Source: Nymphaea colorata
Lineage: Eukaryota > Streptophyta > Magnoliopsida > Nymphaeales > Nymphaeaceae
NCBI RefSeq assembly: GCF_008831285.2
Contig: NC_045146.1
Location: 24,941,703 to 25,005,702 of the forward strand
Direction: 5' to 3'
DNA: 64,000 nucleotides
Within the stretch, counting starts at the first letter, position 1. Each line of letters opens with the position of its first letter. The position numbers and the translations under genes are program-made. The notes beneath the pieces were generated by a model. It did no database searches, was not told where the DNA came from, and was given only the letters and a program-made list of their open reading frames with translations. Positions 39,041 through 51,400 of this stretch are shown here, piece after piece.

Positions 39041-41247
39041 GGTAAGAAGATACATCTCAAACAGACCAAGCCATTATTTTTTAAGTGTGTGCATCTTACA
39101 ACTAAGGAAGCAGTAATCTCTTTAGAAATGAACCAAGTGACATATAGCAGTAAAGTTAAAGCAAGTAGGCATTCACATGCCATCACAATCATGCTATGAA
39201 TCTAGAGAACATAATTCCAATCTGAATTTCAGAAACTTCTGATATGGTGTCATATAATTGCTGCAATAATGGCTGTATGAAATCACTTGGGTTGGGAAGT
39301 GCTAATATTATATCTTCATATACTATTGAGAAGCTCCATGTAAGATATCGTATTCTTCACATTAACTTAGCGCAGTAGATGGAGTTTATGTAACTGAGAA
39401 GAACAGAAGCTAGAAACCTAACAGTTGAGGCACCAATGTACAAGTATGTTACACATTATGGCAACTAACTATATAATTGATGAAGAATATATGAAATTCT
39501 CTTAGGAGTACACGAGTTCACAGGAAGCAGGTAAATAATATACCATAGTAACATGATGTGGTTGTGACCAAATTAAGATATCTAATTAATTATATAGAAG
39601 TATTTGAAGAGGAAGCAATGAAGGATTTTATTTTTAATGGGCCACCAAGACGACTACAATGATAATCCTTGTTCTACTTTGCAGTTTGCATGTGTAGTGC
39701 TCAAATACATAAGGAAGAAAGCAAGCTGTCAATGACCCACACGAAGGATAATGACATCATATTTGCATTCAGAAAGAATAATGACATCATATAACATGGA
39801 GGTAAAAATTTAGCAGTTAACAACAAAAAAGTGTAAAGTACATGAAGATATATGCAATATGCACTGTTATGTGTGTGATTATGTGTGTATATGCACCATT
39901 ATGTGTTTCTGTGTGTATATGTACCATATAATCAATATGGGATTCTGAAAACACCTCATCCATGTTCTGCGTATCACAACGATATGATATTTTGAAAAAT
40001 ATTGTCATGGTATTGCCATTTTTTGGCTTCTTCAAAATCATAAAAAGACTCTTTCCAAATTAAAAATTATCATGAAAGATATTATATATTGTGATCTATA
40101 ATACAAACATGATATTTATGAGAATTTATTTTTACAATAGCTTTTTACAAGTTAAAACATAAATGATCCTTTTGTGGTTTTGGCAGCAAAAGCACCGACA
40201 GACGTATTATCTCATATTTTTCAAACAGTTCTATCTTGTTATTTTTAATACTTTGCAAGATTTTTTACATGATTCTCCCAAAAAAAGCCATTTCTGGAAA
40301 ATGAATTCCAAGAATAACTTCTCCAAGGATGTGTTGATGACGACATTGGTGATAGTGGCATGCCTGTTTGTGTGAATGCACAACTTTCTTAACATAACAA
40401 GAACTTGAATACCATCCCAAGTGCAAATGTTTGAATGATCTTTTATAAATCACGATAAGTAGGAAAAGAAAGAGTGAAGCTAAAATTGGAACGTGAATAA
40501 CAATGCAGACCCTTGAAGCAAAATAAAGCAAATGAACATGAAGTAAACAATCAAACCACCAAAAATAGATAAAGCTAATCACACAACATCAACCAAATTC
40601 TACGTCATATGAATAAGTGTGGGCATGGATGTGTGTGCCGTGCACACATTACACGAATCTGTGAATGTGCTCCTAGAACTAAGGTAATTGTACTGTGGAC
40701 AAGAAGCTTCAATCTTCAAAGTGCAGATTGCACAGCAGCAACAGTGGCGGATACCCTACACAACCTCTTCGTTCTTATATGCAGGACTTAGCATATTCAT
40801 CTCCCTGGGAACAAGCTGGACACAAAAAGGCACTCATGAAACCATATGAAAAACTGAAATGAAAAACTGAAATAATAATTAACGCAGTGTAACTTCAACA
40901 TCTCACGGCCAACAAAACTATTATGTTTCTAAGGCACCAAGAAAACAGTCTTAGATGACAAATACAGTGGTACCATATTATATTCAAGATAATTGAAATC
41001 AACAAGAAAGCGGAAGAATATACAACCGTAAAGCAACATGACATGGGCCATGATCTAAAAACAAGGGCGTGTCATCAGAGTCCCAGCAATTCACAGCAAT
41101 ATGAAACATCAAAACGCGGGACGCGCCACTTTAGAATCAAATGTGTGACTAATGGTTGTGATGACCCAAAAGAAAAAAGGAGCAAGGAATGGAAACCTAA
41201 TTCTGGAAAAAAAAAAAGAACCAACAGAAGGAAAGAAAACGACCAAC
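39041..41247. other. Non-coding DNA between the GAGCTC-rich repeat and the cohesin pseudoexon
   Basis: AT-rich, with imperfect TGTGTGTATATG repeats at about 39840-39925. I looked for later exons of the cohesin gene fragment on the minus strand and found none. No other gene recognised. Confidence 0.5.
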
Positions 41248-41366
41248 CTATAGAGAGGCCGATGTTCGTATCTGCGACCTGATTCTTCCTCAGCTAGCCC
41301 TCCAAATGAGCAGCAATCCGTCCTCAGAGGACCTTTCTTCGCCAAGATGAACTGGGTGTAAAACAT
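41248..41366 (-). pseudogene. First exon of a RAD21/SYN-type cohesin subunit (alpha-kleisin), frameshifted
   Basis: The minus-strand frame from ATG at 41366 reads MFYTQFILAKKGPL, the invariant N-terminus of plant RAD21-like kleisins, which close the cohesin ring around sister chromatids and bind SMC3 through this domain. A deletion of about 5 nt follows (where the family has GTIWIAAHLE). After shifting frame the text resumes as IAAHLEG, a TAG stop, then LRKNQVADTNIGLSI up to a GT donor at 41247, the position where family genes have their first intron. So the exon boundary is kept but the frame is broken twice. No downstream exon was found. It is a fragment from a gene duplication, not a processed copy. 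Confidence 0.8.
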
Positions 41367-41564
41367 TTTTCGACAACCCTGGAAACTTTAACCCTCACTC
41401 CACCATAATCACGACGTCAATTTTCGGACGAGCTCGCCAGAAAAACACAAACCTAGCTCAACCGATCCAGCGACATGACCCGACCACTTACCCTCCAACG
41501 AAAACCCCTGGAGAACCTAGCTTCATTTCTAAGGCACCGCTCAGCAATCCATATTGTCCTCAGA

Positions 41565-41790
41565 AACCCTCGCTCCTTCTCCCTCTCACCCACTTTCCGT
41601 TTCATTCCAAGATAACTCTCGCTCCTTCTCCCTCACGCCCACTTTCGAGTTTCCGTTTCATTCCAAGAAAACTCCCGCTCCTTCTCCCTCTCGCCCACTT
41701 TCCTTTTCACTCCAAAAAATCCCTCGCTCCCTCTCCCTCCCGCCTCGCTCCCTCCCGCCCTCTCGCCCACTTGCCCTTTCACTCACGCGG
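41565..41790. repeat. About 50-bp tandem repeats upstream of the cohesin pseudoexon
   Basis: Four imperfect units of CTCGCTCCTTCTCCCTC, CGCCCACTTTC and TTTCATTCCAAGA. They lie 200-420 bp upstream of the cohesin start codon on the minus strand, so they could be part of its former promoter or leader. Confidence 0.8.
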
Positions 41791-42562
41791 AAAGAGCGGG
41801 AACTTATTGGTTTATTTGATCTACCTGGAAAGTTCGCGTGTATAACGACGAAAGGCGTCGAACCGCAGTTAATGTATAAGATTTGACTGATTCCACATAA
41901 GACGCAAGTTCCTTCTCCATTCAACAGAAGATTAAGGCCACGTGGCCTGGATTTTTTTGAGGACAGTAATAATGCAGAAAGGTAAGTTTTTCTTTTTCTT
42001 GTTGAATGTGAAACTGCTCAATACGATGATTTGCAGGTGCGAATTTTTTAGTGGATCTTACGTTAATTTTTTTTATTATTACGTTGATGTGTTTTTTTAA
42101 TATACCAAATTATATATATATATATGTATATGATCTTCTGAAACATTTTTGTTGATTGAGCACCACTCATCAATGTGCCCGACTTACTACTTCTCTTTGG
42201 CTGTGCCAGTTATTCCTTTTCATCTCTATTATCATCCTTCCCAATTACACACTTAAAAGAACTAATAATTAAAAAACCGCTTAAAGGAATCCCCCTTCCC
42301 TCCATCCTCTCCACCCTCGTTCCATGCCCCACCACCAGAGGACGATCAAAAATTAAAAAAAAAAAATAAAACATAACAAAAAAGTTGTCAAATGGAGACC
42401 ATCCGATCAAACATATTCATGACCTTCAAATGTCATTTTAAGCTAGAGTCAGTCACTCATATAGATAGCATGTGGTCGATTCTTGCCGGTACCGTCAAGA
42501 GGGTCCTTCAACTTGTTCTAAAAAAAAAGAAAACTCAGTAGGTTTCTTCATCGTAAATCGGG
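41791..42562. other. Non-coding DNA
   Basis: AT-rich intergenic sequence with a short (AT)n tract at 42113-42125 and an A run near 42353. No gene seen. Confidence 0.5.
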
Positions 42563-44337
42563 GACGTGGATTTTGGATTTTTCTTCACAAATTTACTGCG
42601 ATGAGCTGAAGATATGAAAGGATGGTTTGGTGGAGCTGATATGGAGGGAACCGTCGTATTTTTTTTCGCAGAAGATCTCAAAGGAAACAGCATGTCTCCA
42701 TCGATTTGCCATCTCCTTTTTCATGATTTGTCGCTTTGCATAAAGAAAAATGGGGAAGACAACGAAGAAGGTAGCAGGAAGAAAAGAGGGAACAATCCAC
42801 TGACAAACCGACGCCCAAGCGGATTTTTTAATTGATGAGGAAATTTCACCCAACAGCTTGAGGTACAAACTTTCCAACTTCATTTTCTCAAATCGTGTAC
42901 TAAAAACTGGCTACCACGAGTACCAATCCATCAACCCAGTTAAGAACTTAAGTGGGCATTTTGAGCTGAAGGATTTCAGGAAAACTCCGGCGAGGGGTTC
43001 TCCCCAACCTTATTGAAAATGGATCATTTTGAGTTGAAGGATTGGGAGTGTAAGGCCTGAGCCAGAAAATCTAAGAGGTGGCAAAGAGAGTTTTAGGACA
43101 ATTTTTTTCTGAAAGTGTACAGAACTAGTATTCTCTTCTCTCACACTTGTTAGATGTCCAGCCTTGATCAATTGAAAATTCTTCTAATGGGGAAAAAAAA
43201 TGAGAGCCAGATAAGAAAAAAGAGAGGATGTGGTGCTTTAGATCTAAAAGAAAATAGAAATACGAAGAAATAACGGCATAACTATACGAAGATTTATGTG
43301 GTTCGAAAGACAAAAGGTCTTCTAAGTGAATTGAGAGGGAACATCGAGCGTGTGCGTTACCGTGCGCCGACGATTCCTGTCTTTCAATAACAAGAGAGAA
43401 AGAACACAGAGACTTCTGGAAGCACAGAGTTGCCCACGCAGAAGATGCATAATTTTCTCGCCCTCAAAAGCTTTTTAACTTTCCTGCCGACAGGAATTCC
43501 GTTCCACTTTCTAAATCGTAAAATTTTTCATTTTATACCGTCACGCTAGGTGTGCAAGTGGATACGTGTTGGGAGTTAAAAATGATACATGTTCGACCCC
43601 CGTTGGTGGTCCGGACTCACCCTCAGCATTAAAAAAAAAAGATAAAGTTTAATTACAATGGTTTTCATTTCTCAAATCGGTCTTTTTTCAAATATTTGAA
43701 ATTCACTCTCTAGAGATCTCCTCTTTAGATCGCTGCCGAGTAACTTAATTTTATATGGCTTCCATGGATTGAAAATTTATCTGCACTGAGAATCCTGAAA
43801 AAATCGAATTTGGAAGCATGACTTCAACCATGTACCTATATAACAAAAAAACGAAGAAAATAATCTAAATAATTAATTCCGATCAGTAATCTTGCAAATA
43901 CCGTGCAATTGCGTCGTTTGAGATCCTCTGCGCTACCTGCTAATCGATCAAATTTAGCAGTTTCTGGTAAGCTCAAATGGATGGGCTTCTGCGGAACAGG
44001 GACAAACAACAACAATTATTTGAACAATAATCTGAACAAATAAGAGTTATTACTCTAATAAGTGATCAATTATTTCGACAAAATTATAGAGTTTTCAAGA
44101 AACAACATATGCCAGCACAGTACATGCAGGTTGGCAGCCATAGTTTTTATCATAGAAAGCATAAAACTCTTTGACACTCCAAAACAAAGCATACGTCTCT
44201 GCGGCTTTGACTGCTCCTACTTGGCTTTGTCGGAGCTTCCATGGTGTGTGAACTCAAGACTGGTCTGAGGAATATTTTTTCTTTGCTCTATATTTTTTTA
44301 ATGATTGAAATTACAATTTTGCCCATGACTCTTCAGC

Positions 44338-44345
44338 TATAAGTA
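44338..44345 (+). promoter_or_regulatory. TATA box of defensin gene B
   Basis: TATAAGTA stands 38 bp before the start codon at 44383. The octamer and its surroundings are conserved with copy A, which supports retained promoter function. Confidence 0.7.
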
Positions 44346-44382
44346 GGGTAGGGAGTGAGCACATCCTCCATCAGGAAACACA

Positions 44383-44931
44383 ATGGCGTCCAAGAGCACC
44401 AGGAAGAGCCTTCTCCCCGCCTTCCTTCTCCTCGCTCTGCTACTACTCGCCTTCGGTATACCCTTCCCTCTCTCTCCCCCCATTGCTGCAATATCGATGA
44501 AGTGTTAGGTTGTTCTTTTTCAAGATGGGGAGTTATAAGAAGGTAGCATTTTTAAGTTCTGTGACGTCCAAGGTGTTGAGAGTATATCAGAGAGTTCGAC
44601 GACAAAATTCAACTGGGCATCTTGCTTTTCTTCCATGGGTTCTGAAGCTAAAGACTTGCTTACTTTTCACTTACTGTTGATTAGATTGTTTCTGATTCTG
44701 AGACTCCGTCTGTTAATGGATTTTTCACCAAAATCTTGTGTCTTGGAAACAGGGCGGGTGGAGAAAGCGGAGGCAAGGCTCTGCTCATCACCCAGCAAAA
44801 AGTTCATAGGGTTGTGCTTCAGCGACAGGAACTGCGCAAACGTCTGCCACAATGAGGGCTTCCCTGGGGGTGACTGCCAAGGCTTCCGCAGACGATGCAT
44901 GTGCCAGACGCCATGTCCGTCCGAGCACTAG
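44383..44931 (+). CDS. Plant defensin precursor B (gamma-thionin family), two exons
   Basis: Paralog of the gene at 34150, also 83 residues. Exon 1 is 44383-44455, the intron 44456-44752 (GTATAC...AACAG, phase 1) and exon 2 is 44753-44931, stop at 44929. The signal peptide differs from copy A at one residue (R8K). All eight cysteines and the GDC motif are kept at identical positions. The mature part differs at seven sites: T36S, R41K, R43I, S54N, L57H, T58N and K82E. Two of these change the loop after the fourth cysteine (LTEG to HNEG), and two more reduce positive charge (R43I and K82E). By eye the two coding regions show eight replacement and five silent differences. Splice sites, reading frame and TATA box are intact, so the gene is probably functional. 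Confidence 0.93.
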
Positions 44932-45142
44932 CTCCTCCTGATGCCCACGACCGATCGTCCAATAAAAGCGGCTATTACCCATCGAGAAGTAATATCCGGC
45001 AGTACTCTGTCTATGTCTGTGGGCGTTGGCCTCTGTGATGCAAGCGTCCTTTATCTAGTGTTATTGTCCGCTTCTTCTCCATTGTGTTCTCTTGTAAGCT
45101 TATGCAATCTATAAATTCCTAGTTTCTATGGGCTGACCATGT

Positions 45143-45144
<2 letters not shown>

Positions 45145-45225
<81 letters not shown>
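45145..45225. repeat. (CT)n(CA)n compound microsatellite
   Basis: A long CT run (about 45145-45190) is followed directly by a CA run (about 45192-45225), 0.2 kb downstream of defensin B. It is expanded relative to the equivalent place in copy A. Confidence 0.95.
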
Positions 45226-45231
<6 letters not shown>

Positions 45232-45974
45232 GGAGAGGAGAGAGAGATTACCAGTGGTCTTGAGAGAGAGTTTGCTTGATGCCCATGACTTGGACGGGCT
45301 CCATGCATTAATTTTACTGGATTGATTATGCTAAGACGTATAAAAAATGAGCCATTTCAGTAATCAACATTAATATCTTGAGACTCATAAAAGAATATGA
45401 CCGCCACAAGATCCAAAATTAGGTATACTGTATGGTCGAAAGGTGAACACTCTATTGAACGGTCAATCGATGGGGGTCCTTCCTTTTATCTAAAATTCGA
45501 ATAACAAATAATTGACGGCTTCAACTTGATCGGCAGCTTGTTTTTTTGATAGATACGTTATTGCTAGAAAACAAGAAGCTTAAGTTCATTTTCACAAACA
45601 GCTGACTGACTTGATCGATGATTGTTAGTGTTCGATAAAAAATAACCCCAGTCAACATTCCAATAAACCCATGTCCCATCTTCTTTGTCATTGTATGGTT
45701 GCCGCATCCTTGAGGATCTCAAAAGGCATATCCCAATATATTAATATAGCAAAATTCATGGAATTCAGGATAGGAATACAAACATGTCGGTTTCCATCCC
45801 GTAGCCTTAATATATTCCGGTATCCATCAGTTCTATGTCCTAGTTTCCCTGTTTAGTGGCTCCAGGTCCTACCAAAAACAAACTATTCAGGTCATCAAGA
45901 CTCACCGTCATAGTGGCTATTTTGGATTATCATTTTTCCACACCAAGTTTTTGCAAGAAATCGTAAAAACTAAT

Positions 45975-46375
45975 GAAAATTAAGCAAGTCTTTAGCTTCA
46001 GAATTCATGGAAGAAAAGTAAGATGCCGAGTTGAATTTTGTCGTCGAACTCTCTGATATACTCTCAACACCTTGAACGTCATAAAACTTAAAATGCTAAC
46101 TTCTTACAACTCCCCATCTTGAAAAAGAACAACCTAACACTTCATGGCCATTTTCTTGAATGGTTAGGTGGAAATAAACAAAAGAATGGGCCCGTCTGCA
46201 ACCTAAAGAGGGGAATTTCAAAGATTTGAAAAAGACCAATTAGAGAATGTAAAATTTTATGATTAGTGTTTTTTATGGCGAGGTAGAGTCCGGACCATCA
46301 AAAACTTTGTCCACTTGCTCACCTACCGTGACGGTATAAAAAGAAAGACTTTCCGATCAAAAAGGTGGAATGCGA
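45975..46375 (-). pseudogene. Inverted, exon-less remnant of the defensin locus
   Basis: Read in reverse, 45975-46143 matches the defensin intron (about 44500-44668: TGTTAGGTTGTTCTTTTTCA, GAGAGTATATCAGAGAGTTC, then CTTCCATGGGTTCTGAAGC). Directly adjacent, about 46150-46375 matches the upstream region of copy A (about 33100-33445: CAAATTGGTCTTTTTCGAAT, TTGCAGACGGACCCATTC, ATCGGAAAGTTTTTATCACG). Both exons and the proximal promoter are missing, so a deletion joined intron to far-upstream sequence after an inverted duplication. No coding capacity remains. Confidence 0.8.
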
Positions 46376-46910
46376 TACTTTATAAGAATGATAAGTTGTG
46401 TAAGATAGATCTTCGGTTCGGTCTATGGAATGAATTGAAGGATTGACTCTGTAACACCCCTTGGTCTGGCAGTAGGCAGGGATGGGCTCGTCTACCGGGC
46501 ATGACCAGTGGTCGGTCATTTCAGGGATGACTACTGGTGCATTGCTACGGCCTGCCTGGTAAGGAGAGGCAAAAATTGGCGGCTGCGGACTGTGTGCCAA
46601 AATCTTTGACACATTAGTTCTTCTTATTCACGCTCGGCTTCACTATCACAGAACCATCACTCGCCTTTGAAATCCTTTGAGCAGCCACTTGGACGATGCC
46701 CTTAGTTTGGTAGAAACTTGTTTTTGAGAAAATCAGTTATTTTAATGAGTTTTGGAAACATGGTTGCCTGTTTGATTGGCATTCCATAACCAAAATTTTT
46801 GACAGATCAATTCTCCTTAATCGCATTTGGCTTGAGTAACATAAAACCAACCATGAATCTCTGTTTGCAGACAGCTATCGGTGGCCAATTCGCTTACGAA
46901 ATCTTTTCAG
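46376..46910. other. Non-coding DNA with transposon-like debris
   Basis: A segment at about 46680-46770 (TTTGAGAAAATCAGTTATTTTAATGAGTTTTGG) resembles the interior of the adjacent MITE (about 46970-47010), suggesting an older, decayed copy of the same element. No gene seen. Confidence 0.45.
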
Positions 46911-47216
46911 GGGGCGCTTGAATGACACTCTTATTTAACTCAATTTTTACAACTTTTTGATAAACCTTGGTTTTGAGAAAATCAGTTTTTTAAATGAGTT
47001 TTGGAAAATTTTTTAATGAATTTTGAAAACTTGTGTATTTTGTTGATACACCCAAAACCTATACTTCTGTAAATAACCTGGGGGATGCCTAGTTTTTCAC
47101 TCGCTTCTGGATTTTCCTCAAACCTCGTTTAGATATCACCCAAACATTCTAAAAACACTATTTAGGAGGCAAATTGTCTCCAAAACAGTGTTTTGAAGTG
47201 TTACTCAAACGGCCCC
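46911..47216. mobile_element. MITE-like element with GGGGC(C)GTTTGA-type terminal inverted repeats
   Basis: The left end GGGGCGCTTGAATGACACT pairs with the complement of the right end, GGGGCCGTTTGAGTAACACT. The interior of about 270 bp is AT-rich and non-coding. Size and termini fit a miniature inverted-repeat transposable element. I see no clear target-site duplication, so the superfamily is not assigned. Confidence 0.6.
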
Positions 47217-47344
47217 TTATTTAGTAATAATATATTGTTTGCTATTTAGAAATGTTTTAGATAATTACAAAGTTATCAAGCAGATGGATTCCTTTGCAAA
47301 GCTTACTAGGGGTGGGTCCCCTCCCCCGGGAAAAAGAAAGGGAA

Positions 47345-47505
47345 AAAAAACATGGTTTCTGAACATCTTTTAGCAGCTCAAGCAACGAGACGCCTTTGAC
47401 GTCCACATTGTCCTTATCTTTTGTTAAGATTATGTTTTCGTTAGGCTCATTAGCTCATCAAGATTGCACAAGAAAAATGAAGGATGTGCATGTGGTTGCT
47501 GAGCC
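47345..47505 (-). repeat. Inverted copy of 36297-36452
   Basis: The complement of this stretch reproduces 36297-36452 closely: CAACCACATGCACATCCTTC, GCTAATGAGCCTAACG and ACGTCAAAGGTGTCTC are shared, and both end at a homopolymer or purine run. It lies beyond the inverted defensin remnant, but not in the order expected for one simple inversion. Confidence 0.8.
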
Positions 47506-48469
47506 GACTAACCCCAAGGGAAATTCATCCCAAGAAACTCAGATATCCCATGCATCAGCTTTTTAATCATCGACCCTAAGCTAATATAGTTTCACTAATA
47601 AACACATCACACTGCAAAAAAGAGAATCATTTTGCAGAATCTGATGCCTTCATTATACATGCTTAAGACTTCCAATTTGTTCACAATGACAACAGCACCA
47701 CCAGTCCCAATTTCTTGGTCAGGAAATCCAGATGAGTGCAATAAATATACAGGGGAGCTCTAATTATCTACAGACTATGCATGAGAACTATATCAAGTTG
47801 TGCAAAAAAAAAAAGAAAAGAAAAGAAAAACAACCCGACTCTTTACTGAACTATCAACTGTTTATCAATGACTGAAGAATACGAATCTATCATTCACAAA
47901 ACTACAGTTTTTCTACGGGCGACCATAGTAAATGCTGAAGCAGATCCATACGGTTTTCCAGTTCACTGCCACCTTACCCAGAAACCGCACATTAAATTCA
48001 CCTTTTCCATCACCCAGAATTCAAAACACTAACAGAATATCTTTCATTGTGCTTGTGTGTGGGGGGGTGTGAGCGTGTTGGGGTGTGCAAGAACCTGTTC
48101 TCTTTATCCAAATTTTGAAATTCTCAAACATCAGTTGCACTGCTGGTCAATGATGGAGTACAAATCATGATGTACCAAATAAATAGAAGCGCATCCTAAG
48201 ATGGCAAATTTTGGATTATTACAACAAGATGAATGGAGAAAAGATTAATAAAAGAAAAGTTTTACAGTTTAATCCTAAAGCTTAAAATGACTTACCAACT
48301 TAGTTTCATGCATATGCATGTAGACAGGTAGAAAAATCAATTATGGACATCCCTTTACTTATGCTCAAAAATCAATTCCTGTTCCCAGTCCCTTATTGTT
48401 ACTGAGCTTTACCAAGTTGCTAAAATGTTCTGAGACACTGCAGAGATTTAGACTCATCTCTGGCCAATT
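47506..48469. other. Intergenic DNA and probable 3' untranslated region of adenylate kinase
   Basis: No gene recognised. The part nearest 48470 should be the 3' untranslated region of the adenylate kinase gene on the minus strand. An A-rich simple repeat (AAAAGAAAAG) lies at about 47803-47830. Confidence 0.5.
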
Positions 48470-51400
48470 TTATGCTGCAGCACTCTGCTTATCATCATGA
48501 TCTTCGAGGTTGAGAACCTCCAGCAACTTTGGCCAACTCTCAGGGATCCCACCTGGTAGATGAAACTCGAGCAGTTTTCCTCTAGCACGATAAAAATCTT
48601 CTACAGGCCGGCTCTGCATATACATAAAAACTGGAGTATTACTTCTCGGCATATGACAATGTACACTCCCAAAGTCTGTTCCCAAAATCATCAGAAAGAA
48701 ATCAATTGGAACTACAAAAGCAATAATTTCAGTCTCACAAGTGATTCAATACAATGACATCATTAGGATTTCAAGCATCAGAAATAACTACATTGAAAAA
48801 CATGGGAGTTTAGGATTTTCGTAGTCCAAATCAATGGTTAAGTAACCCAAGTCACCTAATCACCATCAATAATAAGTCATAAGATGATAGCAGAAACAGT
48901 TTTGGATGGAAGCGAATATTTAACAACATGTCATCCCGAGTCTTAGAAATACAAAGATCAATTAAGAAAGATAGGACAATCAGTTGATTAGCCTGTTACA
49001 ATAATAATAATTTTTATTCCAATAATTTACTTCTGAAAAACATAAAACCAAAGTTCCACAAGCAAGAAAAATATTGGATGTTAAAATTGAATAGGCACAA
49101 GGTTAGAAAAAGCTCTATAGTCTATCCATTACCATGTAATTGTAGATGCGAAGACGCTCCTTTACTACTTCCTCTGTATCATCAGCACGTGTGATGAGCT
49201 TTGATGCACAATGTGGAGGAGGGAGAAGAGGAGCCATGTATATTCCTGGTGTGCCATTCTCACCCTCTATATTGATGGATGCCACATTAAAGTTACCTCC
49301 ACACTGACCGCAAATCCTTCTTCCAAGGCACTTTGCAATCAATACATCTTCTCTGAGTTTCAGGTTTATCACCAGGTCAATTTCAGTCACTCCCTCCAAA
49401 ATTTCCTGCATGGTATAGACAATTGCTATATTTAGACATAGATCAGGTGAGTACCCAAATAACAATATCTTGTACGTTGACTTAATTGATTAACCAGAAA
49501 ATTTGACACAATAATAATAAACTACCCATTCCATCTGAGATATGTGCAAATCGATGAGTTTTTAAAAGTTCAAGTACATTGTCTTTTCAAAATTGCATCA
49601 TGGTCAGAAAAATAGGTTGACAGCAAGATTCTTTCATTAGGGACTGGAGGTCGCAATGTGAACAAAGAATCATGTAAGGTACTCAGTCTTTCCTAAGTCC
49701 TCAGGACATAGAATTCTGTATTTAGGATTACAATCTGATCTGCGACCAAGAACCCTATTTGTCTTAGAGGTTGGGCAATTGATCTTAATGTAATGTAGGA
49801 GAATAAAAAAAAATTGTGATCACAAAATAGAGCAATTTTCTTGTGATACTCATGTGCACAAGCAGTTAAAGAAGCCTGCAAGCACATTTATCTAAATGAA
49901 ACAAACATGACATCTCCTTTAGGTCAAGATTTGAGGACCCATTTAGTGGTCAAAGATTACATGTGGCTCAATTTTTTACATCTTCTACTTCGAAAATTCC
50001 AATCCATAAAGTGAAGGACGACTACTAGATTTCAGCAAAATGAAGATCCTAATTTATGAATTAGCCAACAGAAGATTGGTACTCCCAAAGTCCGCATTGC
50101 ATTTCTTGCCTATAAAAATAAAAAACAGGGACCCACCATCACGCTAGTTGATAGCAATAGAACTAGGGGCAAAATTCTGAAGCATATGCACGAAAGGCAG
50201 AGCTGCTAGAAGAAGGGAAAAGTGACGCACCCACACGTGACTTGGTAAATGCTATCCAGGAAACATATCCAAATGGACGACAGAAAACAACATAATGCGA
50301 CATGTCACAAGACGAAAGGTTACACATATGGAATACAAGATTCTTTGATACGGTGATTATAGAGTCAGAATCTTTACATACTAGAATTGTCATGTCTTTC
50401 CCCTAACCAAAGCATAGCAAGCTACACTCCTCACGGAATAATAATTCTCAAAAGCATGCTATGTTAAAGGCAATTAGATAAGTAAAAAACATAGCAATAA
50501 ATCTTTCATATAATATGAGATCTCTTAAAGTTGCAGACAATAAGAGTATATGGGCATATGCATATATGCTTGTACCGAATCGCAATTAGGCTACCTGTCT
50601 AAGAAGGAACACAAGGTTGAAAGTATCAAAAGTTTTTCATCGCATTGTGCAAGTAATATACCGAAAGTAATGAATAATGCGCGCCTAATTAAGGCACCAG
50701 TCCAGAGAAATTTCCACGACAACTAGTAGCAATCGTTGGATGTTTACACAGAATTGGTACTATCAAGATTCTTAAAAGATATGCTGCAGATACTAACCGC
50801 TTGTTTTATTGTTCTTGGAAAGCCATCAAGGATGAATCCTGACTCACCCCTCGCTTGTCCATTTTCAAGACGTTGAGACAAAAGGCTCATAATAATTCCA
50901 TCAGGGACCAGCTTTCCTTGATTAACGATTCCTTCTAGCTGAAAAGGACAAGAATTTGAGATGGCAAATCAGTATATGGTCTCTCATCCAAATAATAAAA
51001 ATCTTAAGTTCTGAACATTCTTTTCTGCTACACAACCACATCTCCCTTTCCAGAAAATCCATCGTTCCAAAGTTCAAGAAACATATAGAAAATTAACTTG
51101 TGGAAACCTAAAAAAAGTTCAGCATTTGCAATTCCAAAGTTGAATTAGAACTCCGAACCACCTTAGATAAAAAAAAAAAAAAACACATTTTCTATTACCT
51201 CCGTCACGACCCATCAAGAAACTTGCCAAATCATACGAATTGACAGGAAGATATCCACAACAACAAATAGGCAGCAGGGGAACCCCATTAAGAATCACAT
51301 AAAAAGTAAAGAATCGAGCAGACAAAGGCAGAACTGGGACCAAAAATGGAACAACGGTACCTGATGGGCAAGAGGGCCAGACTGCGCGAGCTCATCCCGA

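Larger units (their letters stand above)
42563..45939. repeat. Segmental duplication, copy B (defensin locus)
   Basis: Direct-orientation partner of 32679-35888, carrying the second defensin gene. It contains roughly 480 bp at about 42850-43340 not present in copy A and a long (CT)n(CA)n microsatellite at 45145-45225, where copy A has only short CT and CA runs (34935-34995). Confidence 0.92.

Noticed and set aside
45975-46375. A third functional defensin gene
   Set aside because: Only intron and far-upstream sequence is present; neither exon nor any cysteine-rich frame remains.
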